In this document: one piece after another, positions 48,778-60,839 of the stretch
Layout: each line of letters begins with the position of its first letter
How positions within the stretch are numbered: position 1 is the first letter of the stretch
NCBI GenBank assembly: GCA_964023205.1
Contig: OZ026845.1
Span: forward strand, 12,038,001-12,102,000
Source: Lutraria lutraria
Lineage: Eukaryota > Mollusca > Bivalvia > Venerida > Mactridae
Reading direction: 5' to 3'
Length of the DNA: 64,000 bases
The notes under the pieces: model-generated
Database searches by the model: none
Told to the model about the DNA's origin: nothing
The model's input: the letters and a program-made list of their open reading frames with translations, nothing else
Position numbers and translations under genes: made by a program

Positions 48778-49144
48778 CGTGCATAACTTTGTAATAAATA
48801 AAGTAATCATTGTGAAATTTAGCAGGATAATAGCTTGTATTAGGACAATACACATAAGCCTAGTTATTACAGCATATAGTGCTTATCATATATTTTATGA
48901 GCATATTTAGAAAAGGCTTCATTTTTTTTGAAATCACCCATTTCTTTTATGCCTAAGGAGACCCAGGTGGTTATTTGAATGTTATAATAGATATTTTGTA
49001 GTTGATGTTTAAGCACGGTTATTCAATATAGATTTACTGTTTTAGCAGCAGTATTGTGTATAACAATAAAACATCATCATAAGTGCTCAAAGACTGATTT
49101 CAAATCTAATGTTCTTAAACTCTACAACAATTGGTTGAATTTTT

Positions 49145-49688
49145 AGCTCACATGAGCCAATGGCTCAGGATGAGCTTTTAGGATCGATGAATGCCTGTTC
49201 CTGTCCACACTTAGGGTGTTTACACTCTAGCATCCGCAGCTATATATTGATTTTGTTCAATTATGGGCAAAATGTGATAAGTATTTTCAGAGTTATGGGC
49301 CATTGACTTAGAAAATTTTGCCTTATTTTAACTTGTTTACATTCTTCATTTCTTCACCTATATTAAACATATTTGCAGTGAATGTGTATGGCTTAAAGGT
49401 CTCTTGAGAGTTTGATATGGGCGAAATTAAGCAGTGCTTGCAGAGTTATGGGCTCTCGACTTAAAAAAATTGCTATATTTCAACTTTATTACATTATAGC
49501 ATCTTGATTTTTTCACTAATCATAATCATATATACACAGCATCCATTATTCATGAAAAAAAGATTTCTGTTTGATCAAACTCTATGTAGAAACTGCACAA
49601 TACAAGATGAAAATCTATAGAACCTGGTCATTAATTATAGTGTAGTTGTTCTCAGGTAAGCGATATAGGGAATCTTGGCCCTCTTGTT
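49145..49688 (+). repeat. AGCTCAC-family repeat, divergent core (copy 7)
   Basis: Starts AGCTCACATGAGCCAATGG, ends TCTCAGGTAAGCGATATAGG then TCTTGGCCCTCTTGTT. The core is different again: about 190-bp units around CAGAGTTATGGGC and CACTCTAGCATCC, related to copy 2. Confidence 0.8.
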
Positions 49689-49808
49689 AAAATAGCCTTT
49701 AATGGACCTATGATATCAGTGTTTGTTTTTAAATTTATCATTTTATATTAAAGTTGTTGGCAACAAGAACAGTGAACAATTCTAGGTATGGTGCATGTGA
49801 ATGAATAG

Positions 49809-52800
49809 ACTTGCATTTTTTGAGGCCTGTGTTCTACAATGAAGACTTGGCTATCAGTCTAAGGTAGGTGTTAAAAATTGCATAACTCTCAGCATGTCAA
49901 TGTTATTTTTCATCTGCAGAATTTTGTGGTTTTGATCATCCCTGGTACCAACTAGCTGGGGCCCTAGCAGCCCTAAGCTCCCATCTTAATGATTTAATGT
50001 TTCTCATTTTTGCCATCCCACTTGACACTCACGGTAACCTGCAGCGGGCAGTAAACCAATTGGATTCTGTACCAATACATGTACTTGCCTTGCTCTCCCC
50101 ATGCAGCAGTCTACATCTCTACATGTAATAAGTGTTCAATTTCATAGAAAATATGAAAATAAGATTGAAATTATGTTTTTTTTTTGTAGATTGGTTGTCA
50201 GAACTTTAGAGAAAAATGAGAATGAATCATCTATTTCTCATCTTTGTGATGCTGCAATGGAAGAACCTTCCCATGATACTTCTATACTGTGTATATATCC
50301 ACTTCAGGTATGTAGAGCCTGGTAGAGTTGCATGGATATAACACAAATATTGTCTCTCCTTATTAGCAATGAACAATGTTTGATTCTTTTCAAATTTTTT
50401 TTCTATTGTGCTGTCAGTTAAACATGGTGCCCATACCATGTTCTTCTCAATGATACGTGTGGGACAAAATTAGTAAATAAACACTTTCTTCGGAAAGTCA
50501 CATGGTAAAGGCACCAAGTTAAAGATGAATTACTGAAATATGAATGACCATAATATTGGAACTTTCTTAGGTTTTATGAGGGTATAAAGCCGTCTCAACT
50601 AAGGTTTAAAATCTTATATTAGGCTTTCTGTTTATAGTTAAATTACAGCCTGCATGTTCCCATGAATCATTGTGGCAGGTCCAAACTCTATTGCTCTATC
50701 ATAGACTGTCGTCTTTAGATTCTGTGCAATGAAATTTACCCTGAAAAATGATTTTGCTAGATTATGAAAGTCTTGAAATCTGATTGAAATTTTCCTCATT
50801 TTGTCAACAGTATAATAACATGTCTAAGTGTATAAAGCTATGTCTGACAAGAAATGCTTCATAAATTTCAATAAGTATATAATTTCATTGTTTTCATAAC
50901 CTTAAAGTTTTTTTCTGAAAAGAGTGTTACCAAAGACTGTCTGTGTAATTTAACAAACATGATTGTTACAAGTTATCAAAACAAAGTGTTCCTGCACTGT
51001 TTAACAACTCAAGCAGCATTTGTTGAATTCAAACATGCCCTCAGTACTTGACTACATAAATGCATTTTACCTTGGAACTTAAGAGGAAAACTTTTGATTA
51101 AACATTGAAAATGTTAAATTTTGTTGATTTTTAATTTTCGAGATATCTCCCTTGTAATTTTCTTTATATTCTGAGTCAAAAGAGAAAGTATCCACTCTTA
51201 TGTATCTATCGATATTTAGAAAAGAAGTATACATTCAAATTTCTTCTTTTCATTGAAATAAAGAACAATTAAGGCGTAGATTTCCAAAATAACAATGTTT
51301 TGATAAATCTGCATTAGCTGCATGGGACATAACCTGTAGCTTCCAATATTCATTATAAAAGTCTAGGTACTTATCACATACAAACAATTATTTTGCCAAT
51401 TAAAGGTCTGTCAAATATAGCTTTATACACTTAATAACAAAACTTAATTGACTGACCATTCAAATTTCAATAACTGACTTCAATGAATATCATACGGTGT
51501 TTTTATTTATAATGTTTGAATTCGTAATTGTTGACAATGTTCATAAAGCTCTTGCTATAAAAAATTCAATTTTGAATATCAATAGTTAATGATTAACAAT
51601 TGTGAGTTTCTGTAATGTTCATCCTTATTAATCACTTGCCGTACCGGAGGAGACTATAGTGTTTGTCATCGTCAGTCCGTCAATCTGTCCGAAGTAGTAT
51701 CTGGATGATAACTTCAGTTAGATTGAAGGATTTCAATGAAAGTTGGTATATAGATAGCTTAGGGCATTACCTAGAGTGGAATTATATTTGTGGTCAATAG
51801 GTCAAATATCTAGGTCACTGTTACTAAACATAGAAATTTGGTTTCCGTATGATAACTTCAGTTCGGGGTGATGGATTTCAATGAAAGTTAGTATATGGAT
51901 AGCTTAAGGTATAATCTAGGGTGGGATTGCATTTGGAGTCAATAGGTCAAATATCAAGGTCACTGTTACTAATAATAGAAATTTGGTTTCTGGATGATAA
52001 TTTCAGTTAGGGATGATGGATTTCAATGAAAGTTAGTGTATGGATAGCTTAGGAGATAACCTTGAGTAGAATTGCATTTGAGGACAATAGGTCAAATATC
52101 TAGGTCACTGAAACTAAAAATAGAAATATGGTTTCTGGATGATAACTTCAGTTAGGGGTAATGGATTTCAATGAAAGTTGGTGTATGGATAGCTTATTGT
52201 ATAACCTAGAGTTGGATTGCATTTGGGGTCAAAAACTAGGTCTTGAGGTCAAATCTTAGGAAAACCTTGTCTATGCTGTAGTTTTCATGGTTTTGATTGG
52301 ATCTTCACCAAATTTTGTCAAGAATGTTTGTCTTATTCCTATGTAGGACAAGTTCTAACATGGGTCAATTGGGGTCAAAAACTATGTCACTTGTTCAAAA
52401 CAATGTTTTAATGAGTGAGCAGTGATTGACATGTGAGCGATATAGGGCCATCTTGGCCCTCTTGTATACAGTATATACAATAGGCAAATTTTGTCGGGAC
52501 TATTTCTCATTAACTACTGACAGGAATTTAATGAAACAGAAGTGATCACTAGTTAGCCTAGTTGTGCATGCATAAAGCTCGTCTTGTTCAGTAAAGTTTT
52601 CCCGGGGTTATGGCCCTTTGTTGTGTTTTGTGCAGTGTATATACAATATCTCAGCAACTACTCTTAGGAATTCAATGAAACTTCACAGAAGTTATAAAAA
52701 GTAAGCCAAGTTGTCCATGCAATAACCAGGTTTTGTTTGGATTTTCACTGAGTTATGGCCCTTTGCTTTATACAATAAGTAAATTTTGTCCAAACCATTT

Positions 52801-55034
52801 CTCAGCAACTACATGCAGGAATTTATTCAGTGAAACTTCTTAGAAGTGATAAGTAGTTTGCCAAGTTGTGCATGTCCACAATAGGTTTTGTCCAAGTAAA
52901 TTTTAATGAGTTATGGCCCTTCGTTATTTTTTATATAATGAATATTTAGAAATTGGTCAGGATATTTCTATGCAACAATTTGCAGGTATTAAAAAGATGA
53001 AAATACATTATATTTCCCTTTGTAAAATATGAAAATAACTGTGTCAAGGCGGCATCTGGGGGTATTCATCACCTTTAGTGATAGTTCTAGTTCAGCTTCA
53101 ACAGGTTAATGAAATCACACTGTACCAGCAGATATCAACCTAGTATGTAAGAAGTCTATGATGTAGTTTTCTAGACGAATTATACTTATGAGTATTTGTT
53201 TATTATAGCTGTTTGCGAGTACTTACTGTATTGTCTTTTCCTGTCCATTTGATTGGCTAATGGTGATTTCGGTCATTTTTGATTGGTCAATCATTGGACT
53301 GGCTATTCGTTGCGTTACCTCTCATCTTTGACTGAATCTGTTCGTCTGCTCTGTTGTTGAAACGAAACGTAAGTAATGTGGGCTTCGTTCTATGATGTTA
53401 ACGTGGCATAATATCGGAAACAACATTAGATATAAGTTTAATGTGGTTGTATCATACCAGACTATGGTGGATTTGGTAGTATTTATGGTGTACTTTATTC
53501 CATTGATGTATGGTATGGTAATACCACGTACATGTGAACTATATACATGAATGTATTCATTTGTCAAATACTCATGATTGTCAAAAATATGTGTATTATC
53601 TATAACTTGTAAATATGTTATACTCTGCATAATGGAGGAATGAATAAAGTAGGCGGTCAATATCATTTATGAAAAAAGCAACTTCGTACAAAAAACTTAA
53701 ACCAATGCTTCTTGTAATTCGTCTAACTATAACGTTTTGTATATATAGTGAATATCCTGTCTGTCCTTCCATCCTTTCATCCATCTGTATGAGAATACCT
53801 GAATACTTAGTCAGTTACTTACATAGTTATATACACTTGTCATTACTAAACAAAACTTGCAAAGCAATGTTTTATATAATGATCAATATTTATTCAATAT
53901 TACTATTAACTGATATTGTGAATACATATCACAAAATTAATCATCTGTTAACAACGAATCGTATCCAATTTAGGTCAGTCACCTGTGATTTATAAAGTCA
54001 CATTTTTTCACAAATTCTGTATATATCTGCTTTGACCACCAACCGCAATAACAAGAGCGCGACAATGGCTCCTCGTTGAGCAAATAATAAAACAACATTG
54101 CATTAATTAATTTTGTATTTGGTGGCAAACATTTCGCTAAACGTGCTTTAACATGTTTATTTGTTTACTTACCAACAAGCTGCCATTTATTCCATAAATT
54201 GCACACAGTAGTAACATTACAGATTACAGCCCTTGCTACTGCCAGCTGCGGTGCTCCAGCCTAGAGTAGACCAAACGCACATGCGCAATTTTAGGGACTG
54301 ATTCTTGGCATAAGTACGACCTATTGGTCACAAAATCAATTGTTAAAGTGATAAACGTTAACAAATGAGTTTATATCGATTTTATTTTATCTATTGGCAC
54401 GTGCAAATCGTGCACGCACTCCAGCGTTTAACAGCTTATTGGTGATTAGCCGTGTAATTATGTGACAAAGTTTGTCAATACACATTGTTTTGATTAGACT
54501 GCTTGCTGTGTAATATGTTCTGCAAATTTTATTTGAATGAAATGATAAATAAAGAAAATATGAAGAAATATAGAAATGCGTTGGAAGATTTGCTTAGTAT
54601 AGTTATATACACTTATCATTCACATAGACACTTAGCCAGTTACTTGCTTAGTTATGTATGACCATTTCATCTATCACCAACACTGCTTAATTACTAGAAC
54701 ACTTGAATACTTATCTACCAATATCAAACAACCTCACTTTGACCTTGACATAATTTGGACTCAGAATTGTTAAAATGGACTTATCTTCACAAGCATACAA
54801 CGGGGGGGGGGGGGTATATGCAATGAATGAACACACCAGTCTCAGCATCTTGTTGTGTCTGTAGTGTTCTTATATTTCTTAAATAATAATGTTCTAAAAG
54901 TTGTTGATTTCTGATATAATGTCAATAAAACAAAGAAACACTAAGGTCTATTGTACTGTATGAAGTTATTTCTGTTTTATTTTTTATCTGATGTTTTTGT
55001 AGGTGATACAGCTAGGATACAATCTTGGACGTAG
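49809..55034 (+). CDS. Three internal exons of an unidentified gene, apparently intact
   Basis: Exon 49809-49863 (55 nt) reads LHFLRPVFYNEDLAISL and splits an Arg codon across its AAG/GTAGGT donor. Exon 50190-50307 (118 nt, acceptor TTTTTTTTTGTAG, donor CAG/GTATGT) completes that codon and reads LVVRTLEKNENE, then LCDAAMEEPSHD and LCIYPLQ, ending in phase 0. Exon 55003-55034 (acceptor TTTTTGTAG, donor AG/GTATGG) reads VIQLGYNLGR. All phases agree and there is no stop or frameshift over 68 codons, unlike the other exon groups here. The predicted peptide is probably helical. I do not recognise the family. The 50.3-55.0 kb intron carries repeat copies and, oddly, a CCAAT-rich segment. Exons before and after are not securely found. 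Confidence 0.6.
50308..51639. other. Intron sequence, no recognisable feature
   Basis: AT-rich sequence between two exons of the 49.8-kb gene. No repeats with clear ends and no additional exon recognised. Confidence 0.4.
51640..52466 (+). repeat. AGCTCAC-family 3' end joined to a different tandem core (copy 8)
   Basis: Four units of about 146 bp with TGGATGATAACTTCAG (51701, 51846, 51991, 52136), GGATTTCAATGAAAGTT and AATAGGTCAAATATC, then one unit of the copy 5/6 type, then GTGAGCGATATAGGGCC and ATCTTGGCCCTCTTGT. The 5' end is not the AGCTCAC type (it starts near GTACCGGAGGAGACTATAG). Confidence 0.75.
52490..53092 (+). mobile_element. Second repeat family with Helitron-like 3' end
   Basis: Three units of about 150-160 bp end in GAGTTATGGCCCTTTG variants (near 52604, 52750, 52911) with TTTCTCAGCAACTAC. 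The terminus at 53045-53091 has GGCGGCATCTGGGGGTATTC, a TCACCTTTAGTGA hairpin and TTCTAG followed by T, matching the solo end at 36905-36960. Confidence 0.55.
53190..53390. promoter_or_regulatory. CCAAT-box cluster, possible promoter
   Basis: ATTGG or CCAAT occurs repeatedly within about 90 bp: GATTGGCTAATGG, GATTGGTCAATCATTGG. Downstream, GAAACGAAAC/GTAAGT near 53360-53375 looks like a first-exon donor. No coding exon is linked to it. It could be a promoter or simply intronic sequence of the 49.8-kb gene. Confidence 0.3.
53391..55002. other. Intron or intergenic sequence
   Basis: 54590-54720 holds TAGTTATATACACTTATCA and CACTTAGCCAGTTACTTG, words resembling the minisatellite zone at 59.9-63.6 kb. 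A run of 13 G lies at 54802-54814. No exon supported. Confidence 0.4.
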
Positions 55035-55965
55035 GTATGGTTTACTGTGAAATCTTTCAACACAACAATGGAAAACAAAACAACTTGCTTAGAGAAATAT
55101 CTACAATAAGACAAATTTTGTAATCTCCTTCTTTCAGTTCATTTATTCTGTATCATTAATATATGAATTTATAATTGAGTGAAACATTTTCCTTACATGT
55201 TAGTAACTTAGTTTGATTCAGTTTTAAAATGTGTTTATGGCAGATACAACTTTTTACATCTTTGTTGATTGTTAATTAAGTCACAAACTGATCATCATTG
55301 TAAATGTTCCGTGAACATCAACTATTTAATATACATTTTTGTGCCCCACCACTTTTTTTTTGGGGGGGGGGGATATAGTTTTGTATACATTTGTAATACT
55401 ACCTTTGTTTGTTTTTGATTCCACATAATTGATTGTACTCGATCCTTGATGCTGATCTCGATGTTAGACTAAAAGTCTACTGGGTATCATTATTGAATTT
55501 AATACATAGATATTATTACTTTCCTAAGGTAGAGAATTATTATATGCAAGAATGACATTGACACAAAAACATGGGAAATTGTCATAGGCATAATCAATTT
55601 GCAAAAAAATGAGAATTCTTAATTTCTGCCTGTGCATTGTTTATATTGTTCAACCTCTCCAAAGCAACCATCCTCGACATTAACATAATTTGCTACTCCA
55701 AAAGGGTGTTGCTTTATAATTGTATTCTTCATACTGGCATTTTATCAAACTGTCAAAACTTAATAATTTATGCATTCACTTCTTTTAATTTCATCATTAG
55801 GGAATGTCCCATTCCTCATGTTTATATTCTAGTAATTTTATATGTAGCACATTGTTAAATACATGATTGTACATTCAACATCTTATCGTATAAATTACGA
55901 AAGTAATTGAAGCTCAGCAAAGCTAAAAATAAATGCAGCTTTGACAGTTTAATAAAATGACATAA
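55035..55965. other. Non-coding; T-tract joined to an 11-G tract
   Basis: 55353-55372 is nine T followed by eleven G. No gene supported. Confidence 0.4.
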
Positions 55966-56114
55966 TACATAGTTCACACACATCTACAATATTTACCTCC
56001 CTTGTTTTGAATTGGCAGACATCTTGAAAGTCAAATTTCTTATGTGTTTAATAGGAAAAATAACTGAAATCATAATTTGCGGGAGGTAAATATTGTAGAT
56101 GTGGGAACTATGTA
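55966..56114. mobile_element. 149-bp miniature TIR element
   Basis: Left end TACATAGTTCACACACATCT and ACAATATTTACCTCCC; right end GGGAGGTAAATATTGTAGAT and GTGGGAACTATGTA. The TIRs are about 34 bp with three or so mismatches. TA at the ends could be the target duplication. Non-coding. Confidence 0.85.
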
Positions 56115-56813
56115 TACTTGTTTTTGGCTGAGAAAAGGGTTGTGTTGTAGTTGACAGACATATTACTCTGAAATATATTTGTCTGTTGAATTAAAATCAT
56201 TCAGGTAATATAAGCCATAAAAATGACTTTTCTGACCATATATTGAAGATCATTTGTTTTGCAACTCAAATTAATGACTTTCTTTTGTCATAACATGTAA
56301 TAGTGTATAAATAAACTGATAGACTTGGTCTTTTGTTAGCATTTTTTATTCAAGACAATCAGTAAATTAGTGACAAGTACATTTTAAAAAAATCAACATG
56401 AAAAATAATTTAACACAAATTTTATAAGCATCACATAATATTTATAAGTGAAGAAAGCAGAAGTAAAAAAAAAAAAATTTGCCCACAAAGACGGCAAAAT
56501 TTCTTTAAGTGCATACACTTTACACAGACCACCAAATGTGTAAGAGTCGGCCTTGTGTATCTCTAAAAATATTTTCAATCATCTTGTTCCTAAATTATCA
56601 TCATAATTTTTAAAATATTCTATTGAACGTATTACATATAAATTTTACATCGTCATATCACATCACACAAAAAATATTCTATTTAACAATCATATATAAA
56701 CAACCAATACATCAAGAAATATACTCCTTTAAATTTTAAACATCACTCAATCAGTGATAGTATATTTCCTACATATACGCTTAACAAAACATAACGTCCC
56801 TTCGTAAAATATG
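56115..56813. other. Non-coding, no recognisable feature
   Basis: AT-rich sequence without supported features. Confidence 0.4.
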
Positions 56814-57768
56814 CATGTACTGTTCAGTTAGGATAATTGTAGAGTGAAGCAGTGGTCGAGTCGACTTTTACGGTGTAAACCCGTTGTCAAATTATCAGTA
56901 GGCATGTAGGCTGACTATATGACTTACAAATTTCGTGCAGCACATTAACTGTCATTGAGCGCAGTTGGTAACGATGTTGTCTGTTTATATACCTATTGTT
57001 GTGAAATTATTGATGTGAGACCGCGATTTAGTAATTTCTCGCGAATTATTTTCTATTTCTATGTATATTTTTTTTTAAATTTCGTCAGTTTTGTCTTTAT
57101 CTTTTTTCGCTTTTGTAAGTATAATACTAGATCTAGTGCTTATATTGTTATCATTTTTATCGTTTGGTTAAGGACTTATATACATACATGTGTGTATATA
57201 AGTCCTTGGTTTGGTATATCTTTTACATGTAATAAACAAGATAAAGAATAGTCTTAGACATTTCATCGTAATTCTGGTAATTACGATTGGTTCGCTATTA
57301 AAAGTCCATCTTTTTTGCAGCCATATTTAGCTACATTTGTGTAGTTGGCCTTCAGATAACATGGCACGAAGTACTTGTGCACGGTACTAATGCTGCAAGT
57401 ACTTTTGCACTACACACTTCGCGCTTAACAGGACAATAATGCACTCTTTTTCTTCACAGTTTACTACTAAAATATTATAACAAACCTACCAATATACTAC
57501 AATTAATTTGCGGCTGAGCTGAAGTTGAAAAAGAAAAAAAAAAGAGACAACCGGAGAGGTTCGAACTCGCGATAAAATTTTAGCTCCTGTGCATTTCTAT
57601 AGGCTTTACCAACTTCGCCAACCGGGCATCTACAATTGTATTGCTAAACTGTAATACTATATTTGTTTCTTTTAAACCCACTTTACCTGTTCAGATAGTG
57701 GGTGTAAACGTTTGTGTACACATTAAATGAAACGTCACTATCACATTATCCTAACTGAACAGTACATG
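56814..57768. mobile_element. 955-bp non-autonomous element with perfect 24-bp TIRs
   Basis: 56814-56837 begins CATGTACTGTTCAGTTAGG and is the exact reverse complement of 57745-57768. No transposase is encoded; the 98-codon ORF at 56955-57251 is hydrophobic low-complexity sequence. Internally it carries a hairpin at 57170-57207 (15-bp arms AAGGACTTATATACA) and a minus-strand tRNA-like sequence at about 57548-57630. No clear target duplication was found. Confidence 0.8.
57548..57632 (-). mobile_element. tRNA-like sequence, minus strand
   Basis: Minus-strand reading starts GCCCGGTTGGCGAAGTTGG (A-box like) and ends with a B box GAGTTCGAACCTC. The spacing leaves room for a long variable arm. The acceptor stem does not pair, so this is a SINE or tRNA pseudogene carried inside the 56.8-57.8 kb element. 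Confidence 0.5.
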
Positions 57769-57889
57769 ACTATATATCAACATAATAAGTTCTATTGATT
57801 TTTACCCCGTTTCTTCTCTTTAGTTATAAAACATTTAATTTGCATGCCGTAAGTATGTGGTGAGTTACAGAAAAACACAAAATGGGGTG

Positions 57890-58591
57890 GATGTCCATTG
57901 AGGAAAGAACCAGCACCGTCGGCCTTATTCAGAGAGGTCCCGTACTTACAATACATTTAGATTTCAATTAATATTTAATTTACTTAACACATCAAATTAA
58001 AACAAACCACTAAGTTAACATATGAAATGGTTATAGTTAAGTTTTATACTTGAATTAGCCCTGTTATTTACTAGAAAATATGATACGTTTATGTGCACAG
58101 TCTATATCGCTGCAGTATTTAGTGAATTATCTACCTTTCTTAAACAAAGAAAAAAAACCACTGTATTTTCATTTTAGAACTCTCCAATTGTTTTCTCCAA
58201 TATCACCAAAAAGTACTGAATGTCATTAAATTCTAAAATTCATTGTGAATTTACTGTTTGAAGCTACTCATTATAATTCAATCAAGTATGATACTATCAT
58301 TTTACATAAATCATTACAGCTGTCAAATGTATTCATGGATAATTAGTAAGTGGAAAATATACCGTAATTAGTGTATTTTAATGTCTTTTCTACACTCGTC
58401 TGCCAGAATCTTCGAAAAGTTTGTAAGAAATTGCTTGCTTGACTGAATGCCAAATTCAGTGTCACACAAAACATCCGTAACTTTTCATGAATACATTTCA
58501 CAACTATAGTGATATACGTAAAATGATAGTACCGTAGTATGGGACCCCTCCCTGAATAAGGCCGATGCGGGCCCTTTCCTCAATGGACATC
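57890..58591. mobile_element. 702-bp foldback element with about 55-bp TIRs
   Basis: Left end GATGTCCATTGAGGAAAG, then CGGCCTTATTCAGAGAGG; right end, reversed, GATGTCCATTGAGGAAAG, then CGGCCTTATTCAGGGAGG. Arms differ by a few substitutions and small indels. The interior is AT-rich and non-coding. Target duplication unclear. Confidence 0.85.
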
Positions 58592-58989
58592 TTGTCTCAT
58601 TTTCTGTTTTTAGGAACGGATTTCCTATAGGTATACACCACTTTTTGTAGCGACAAAACAGTGACGCCTCTCATCTGTGTTAAAAAATAGTACCACATTG
58701 CAGACTTTGCAGTTTTGATAAATGTTGGAGATATATTGCAGGACTCTGTTGATTTTGAAAGCACAGAAAATATTTTGGCAATTTAAACCGTAAGACTAAC
58801 AATTATAATAATTAAGTATATTCATCCACACTAAAGTTAGTTCATAATCTGTTCAGGTAACAAGATTAACTACATACCAGAAATAGTTTCATCCAAGTAG
58901 TGCCACAATCTCTGAGAGTCTGTAGAGAGATTACATAATGACACAGGGTCAGAAGTTCAGTGCAGAGGGGTTATTTCATTAACATAACT

Positions 58990-59290
58990 AATCAACTGAA
59001 GTCCAGTGAACAATTCTTAACAAACTGTTCATGAACATCATAAGTTCATGATCAGTTCAGGAAGTTGCATGAATTGTTCTTCAAAGCTTCATCAAAATAA
59101 TTCATCATTAATTCGCGAACCTAATGAAAAACACAATTTTGATAAAGACTGCCTTAATAAGGTTCATGAATCAGTTCATGGACATTTGTTCATGAACTTC
59201 ATGTCCAAGTTGCTGAGGTCATGAATAGATCCATGAACAATTCATGAATTAACTGATGAACATTTCATGAACTGTTCATCAAATTCTCGA
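58990..59290. repeat. Palindrome-rich segment of TTCATGAAC words
   Basis: GTTCATGAAC, TTCATGAACT, CAATTCATGAATT and close variants occur more than ten times in 300 bp. Like the elements at 12.5 and 35.5 kb, it is a self-complementary low-complexity block, probably a miniature element, but no terminal repeats could be fixed. Confidence 0.55.
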
Positions 59291-60134
59291 CAGGGACAGG
59301 CCTTTAATTTTTCAAGGCATGTTTTATCTGACACATGTAAACTTCATTCATGACAGTACTCTCAGTGCTTTGATTCTGTAATGTGGCTTAACATTCTATC
59401 GATTTCAAAAATTATTGCGAAGATTCATACTTTCCATGTGCTGCACATGCAAATGAACTGTTTTATAACTACAGAGACATAACAGGGTAAAAATCAATCA
59501 CATGCATTTTTGTTGATAGAGTCATGTAGCTTGACTTGTTAGAGATTTGCATTGAAAGTTTGAGCTCCAAATATAAAAAAATATATAAAATATACATATT
59601 TTACTAAGGGGACGTTATTACTTAAGTTTTCTTAAGTGTAGATACTATGATAACTATATGATTCAAGGGACAAATATGGTTTCATTTTTTCACTGGTATA
59701 TGATGTTTAAATGACCAATTTTTAATCAAATCTTATCATCAGTAGTATCAAAATTTTGAAGCAATTACTTCAAGCAATATTGCTAGTGACCCTTATCAAA
59801 TTTTGAGTCTTAATTATAGTTCAAATATCCAATGTGATGAAGTAAGTAACTGAATGTCAGATACTTTCTTAGTTGTATACTACTAGGGCTATTAGCCAGT
59901 ATCTTAACCAGTCACCTTATCACCCTTGTAATATCTTAATAGCCATATTATGCAAGACATGTCTAAGTCTATGAGACTATAGGTATGTGACTTTAAGTGT
60001 CAGATGCTTACATAGATATATACAATTAACCAGTCACTTTCCCTATATTATACACTTAGTTAGTGATTGACTTAGTATAACTGACTTTGAGTAAGTACTA
60101 GTAACTAAAGTAATGTACATATGACCATTTAAGT
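59291..60134. other. Non-coding; onset of TAAGTG/CTGACT-rich sequence
   Basis: From about 59840 words such as AAGTAAGTAACTG and TTAACCAGTCAC appear, forming a degenerate prelude to the minisatellites further right. No gene. Confidence 0.4.
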
Positions 60135-60565
60135 AGTGTTGTAAAATCGGACTCGAATGAGAATCGATCATCAAATCGAATCGGAGAGGGTGTTTCGATT
60201 CACAATCGGAAAATAATAGAAAGCAAATTTATATCCTTATTTGACAGACTTATTTGGTCGTTACTTGTTTACCGTACAATACATAGTCATAAAAATCTGA
60301 AATCCAAAATACTTTCAGATTGATGACCTGAACTTTTCTGGAAAAAGGGAAAAAATCATTAAGTTTTGTTCATATAACAGTCACCACCTTTGTTTAAATA
60401 CACACAATACCCGAAAGTAGTGGAAAGAAGACAGTTGCTCAAATAATGGCGGTGGTCTACCGACTTGTAAAACAATATCGATTTAACACCACTAACATCG
60501 ATAGTCGCCGACCTCAAGTGGTCAGCAATGATTATTCGATCATGATCGATTATCATTACATCACT
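60135..60565. mobile_element. Non-autonomous TIR element, hAT-like
   Basis: Left AGTGTTGTAAAATCGG with GAGAATCGATCATC; right, reversed, AGTGATGTAATGATAATCGATC. Subterminal ATCGAT-type palindromes resemble those of the 27.9-kb hAT element. No matching 8-bp duplication remains outside the ends, so the superfamily is uncertain. Confidence 0.5.
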
Positions 60566-60839
60566 TTGACCAAGTGTATATAAGCTGCTAAGTGACTAAC
60601 TATTTCTAACAAGCATTTTTGAATAGGTTATGTAAAAAACTAAGTCAGTCGCTTACCCTATCATAAATACATTATCAATGACTGGTTGTGTCTATCAAAT
60701 ACCATAAGTTACTGGCTAAGTACCCAGCTAAATGTATATAACTATGTAAGTATCTGACCAAGTAAGTGACAATGTATATAACGAGGTATACATAGTATGT
60801 ATTTGACAAGTGATGGACCAAATGTATAAGACAATGTCA

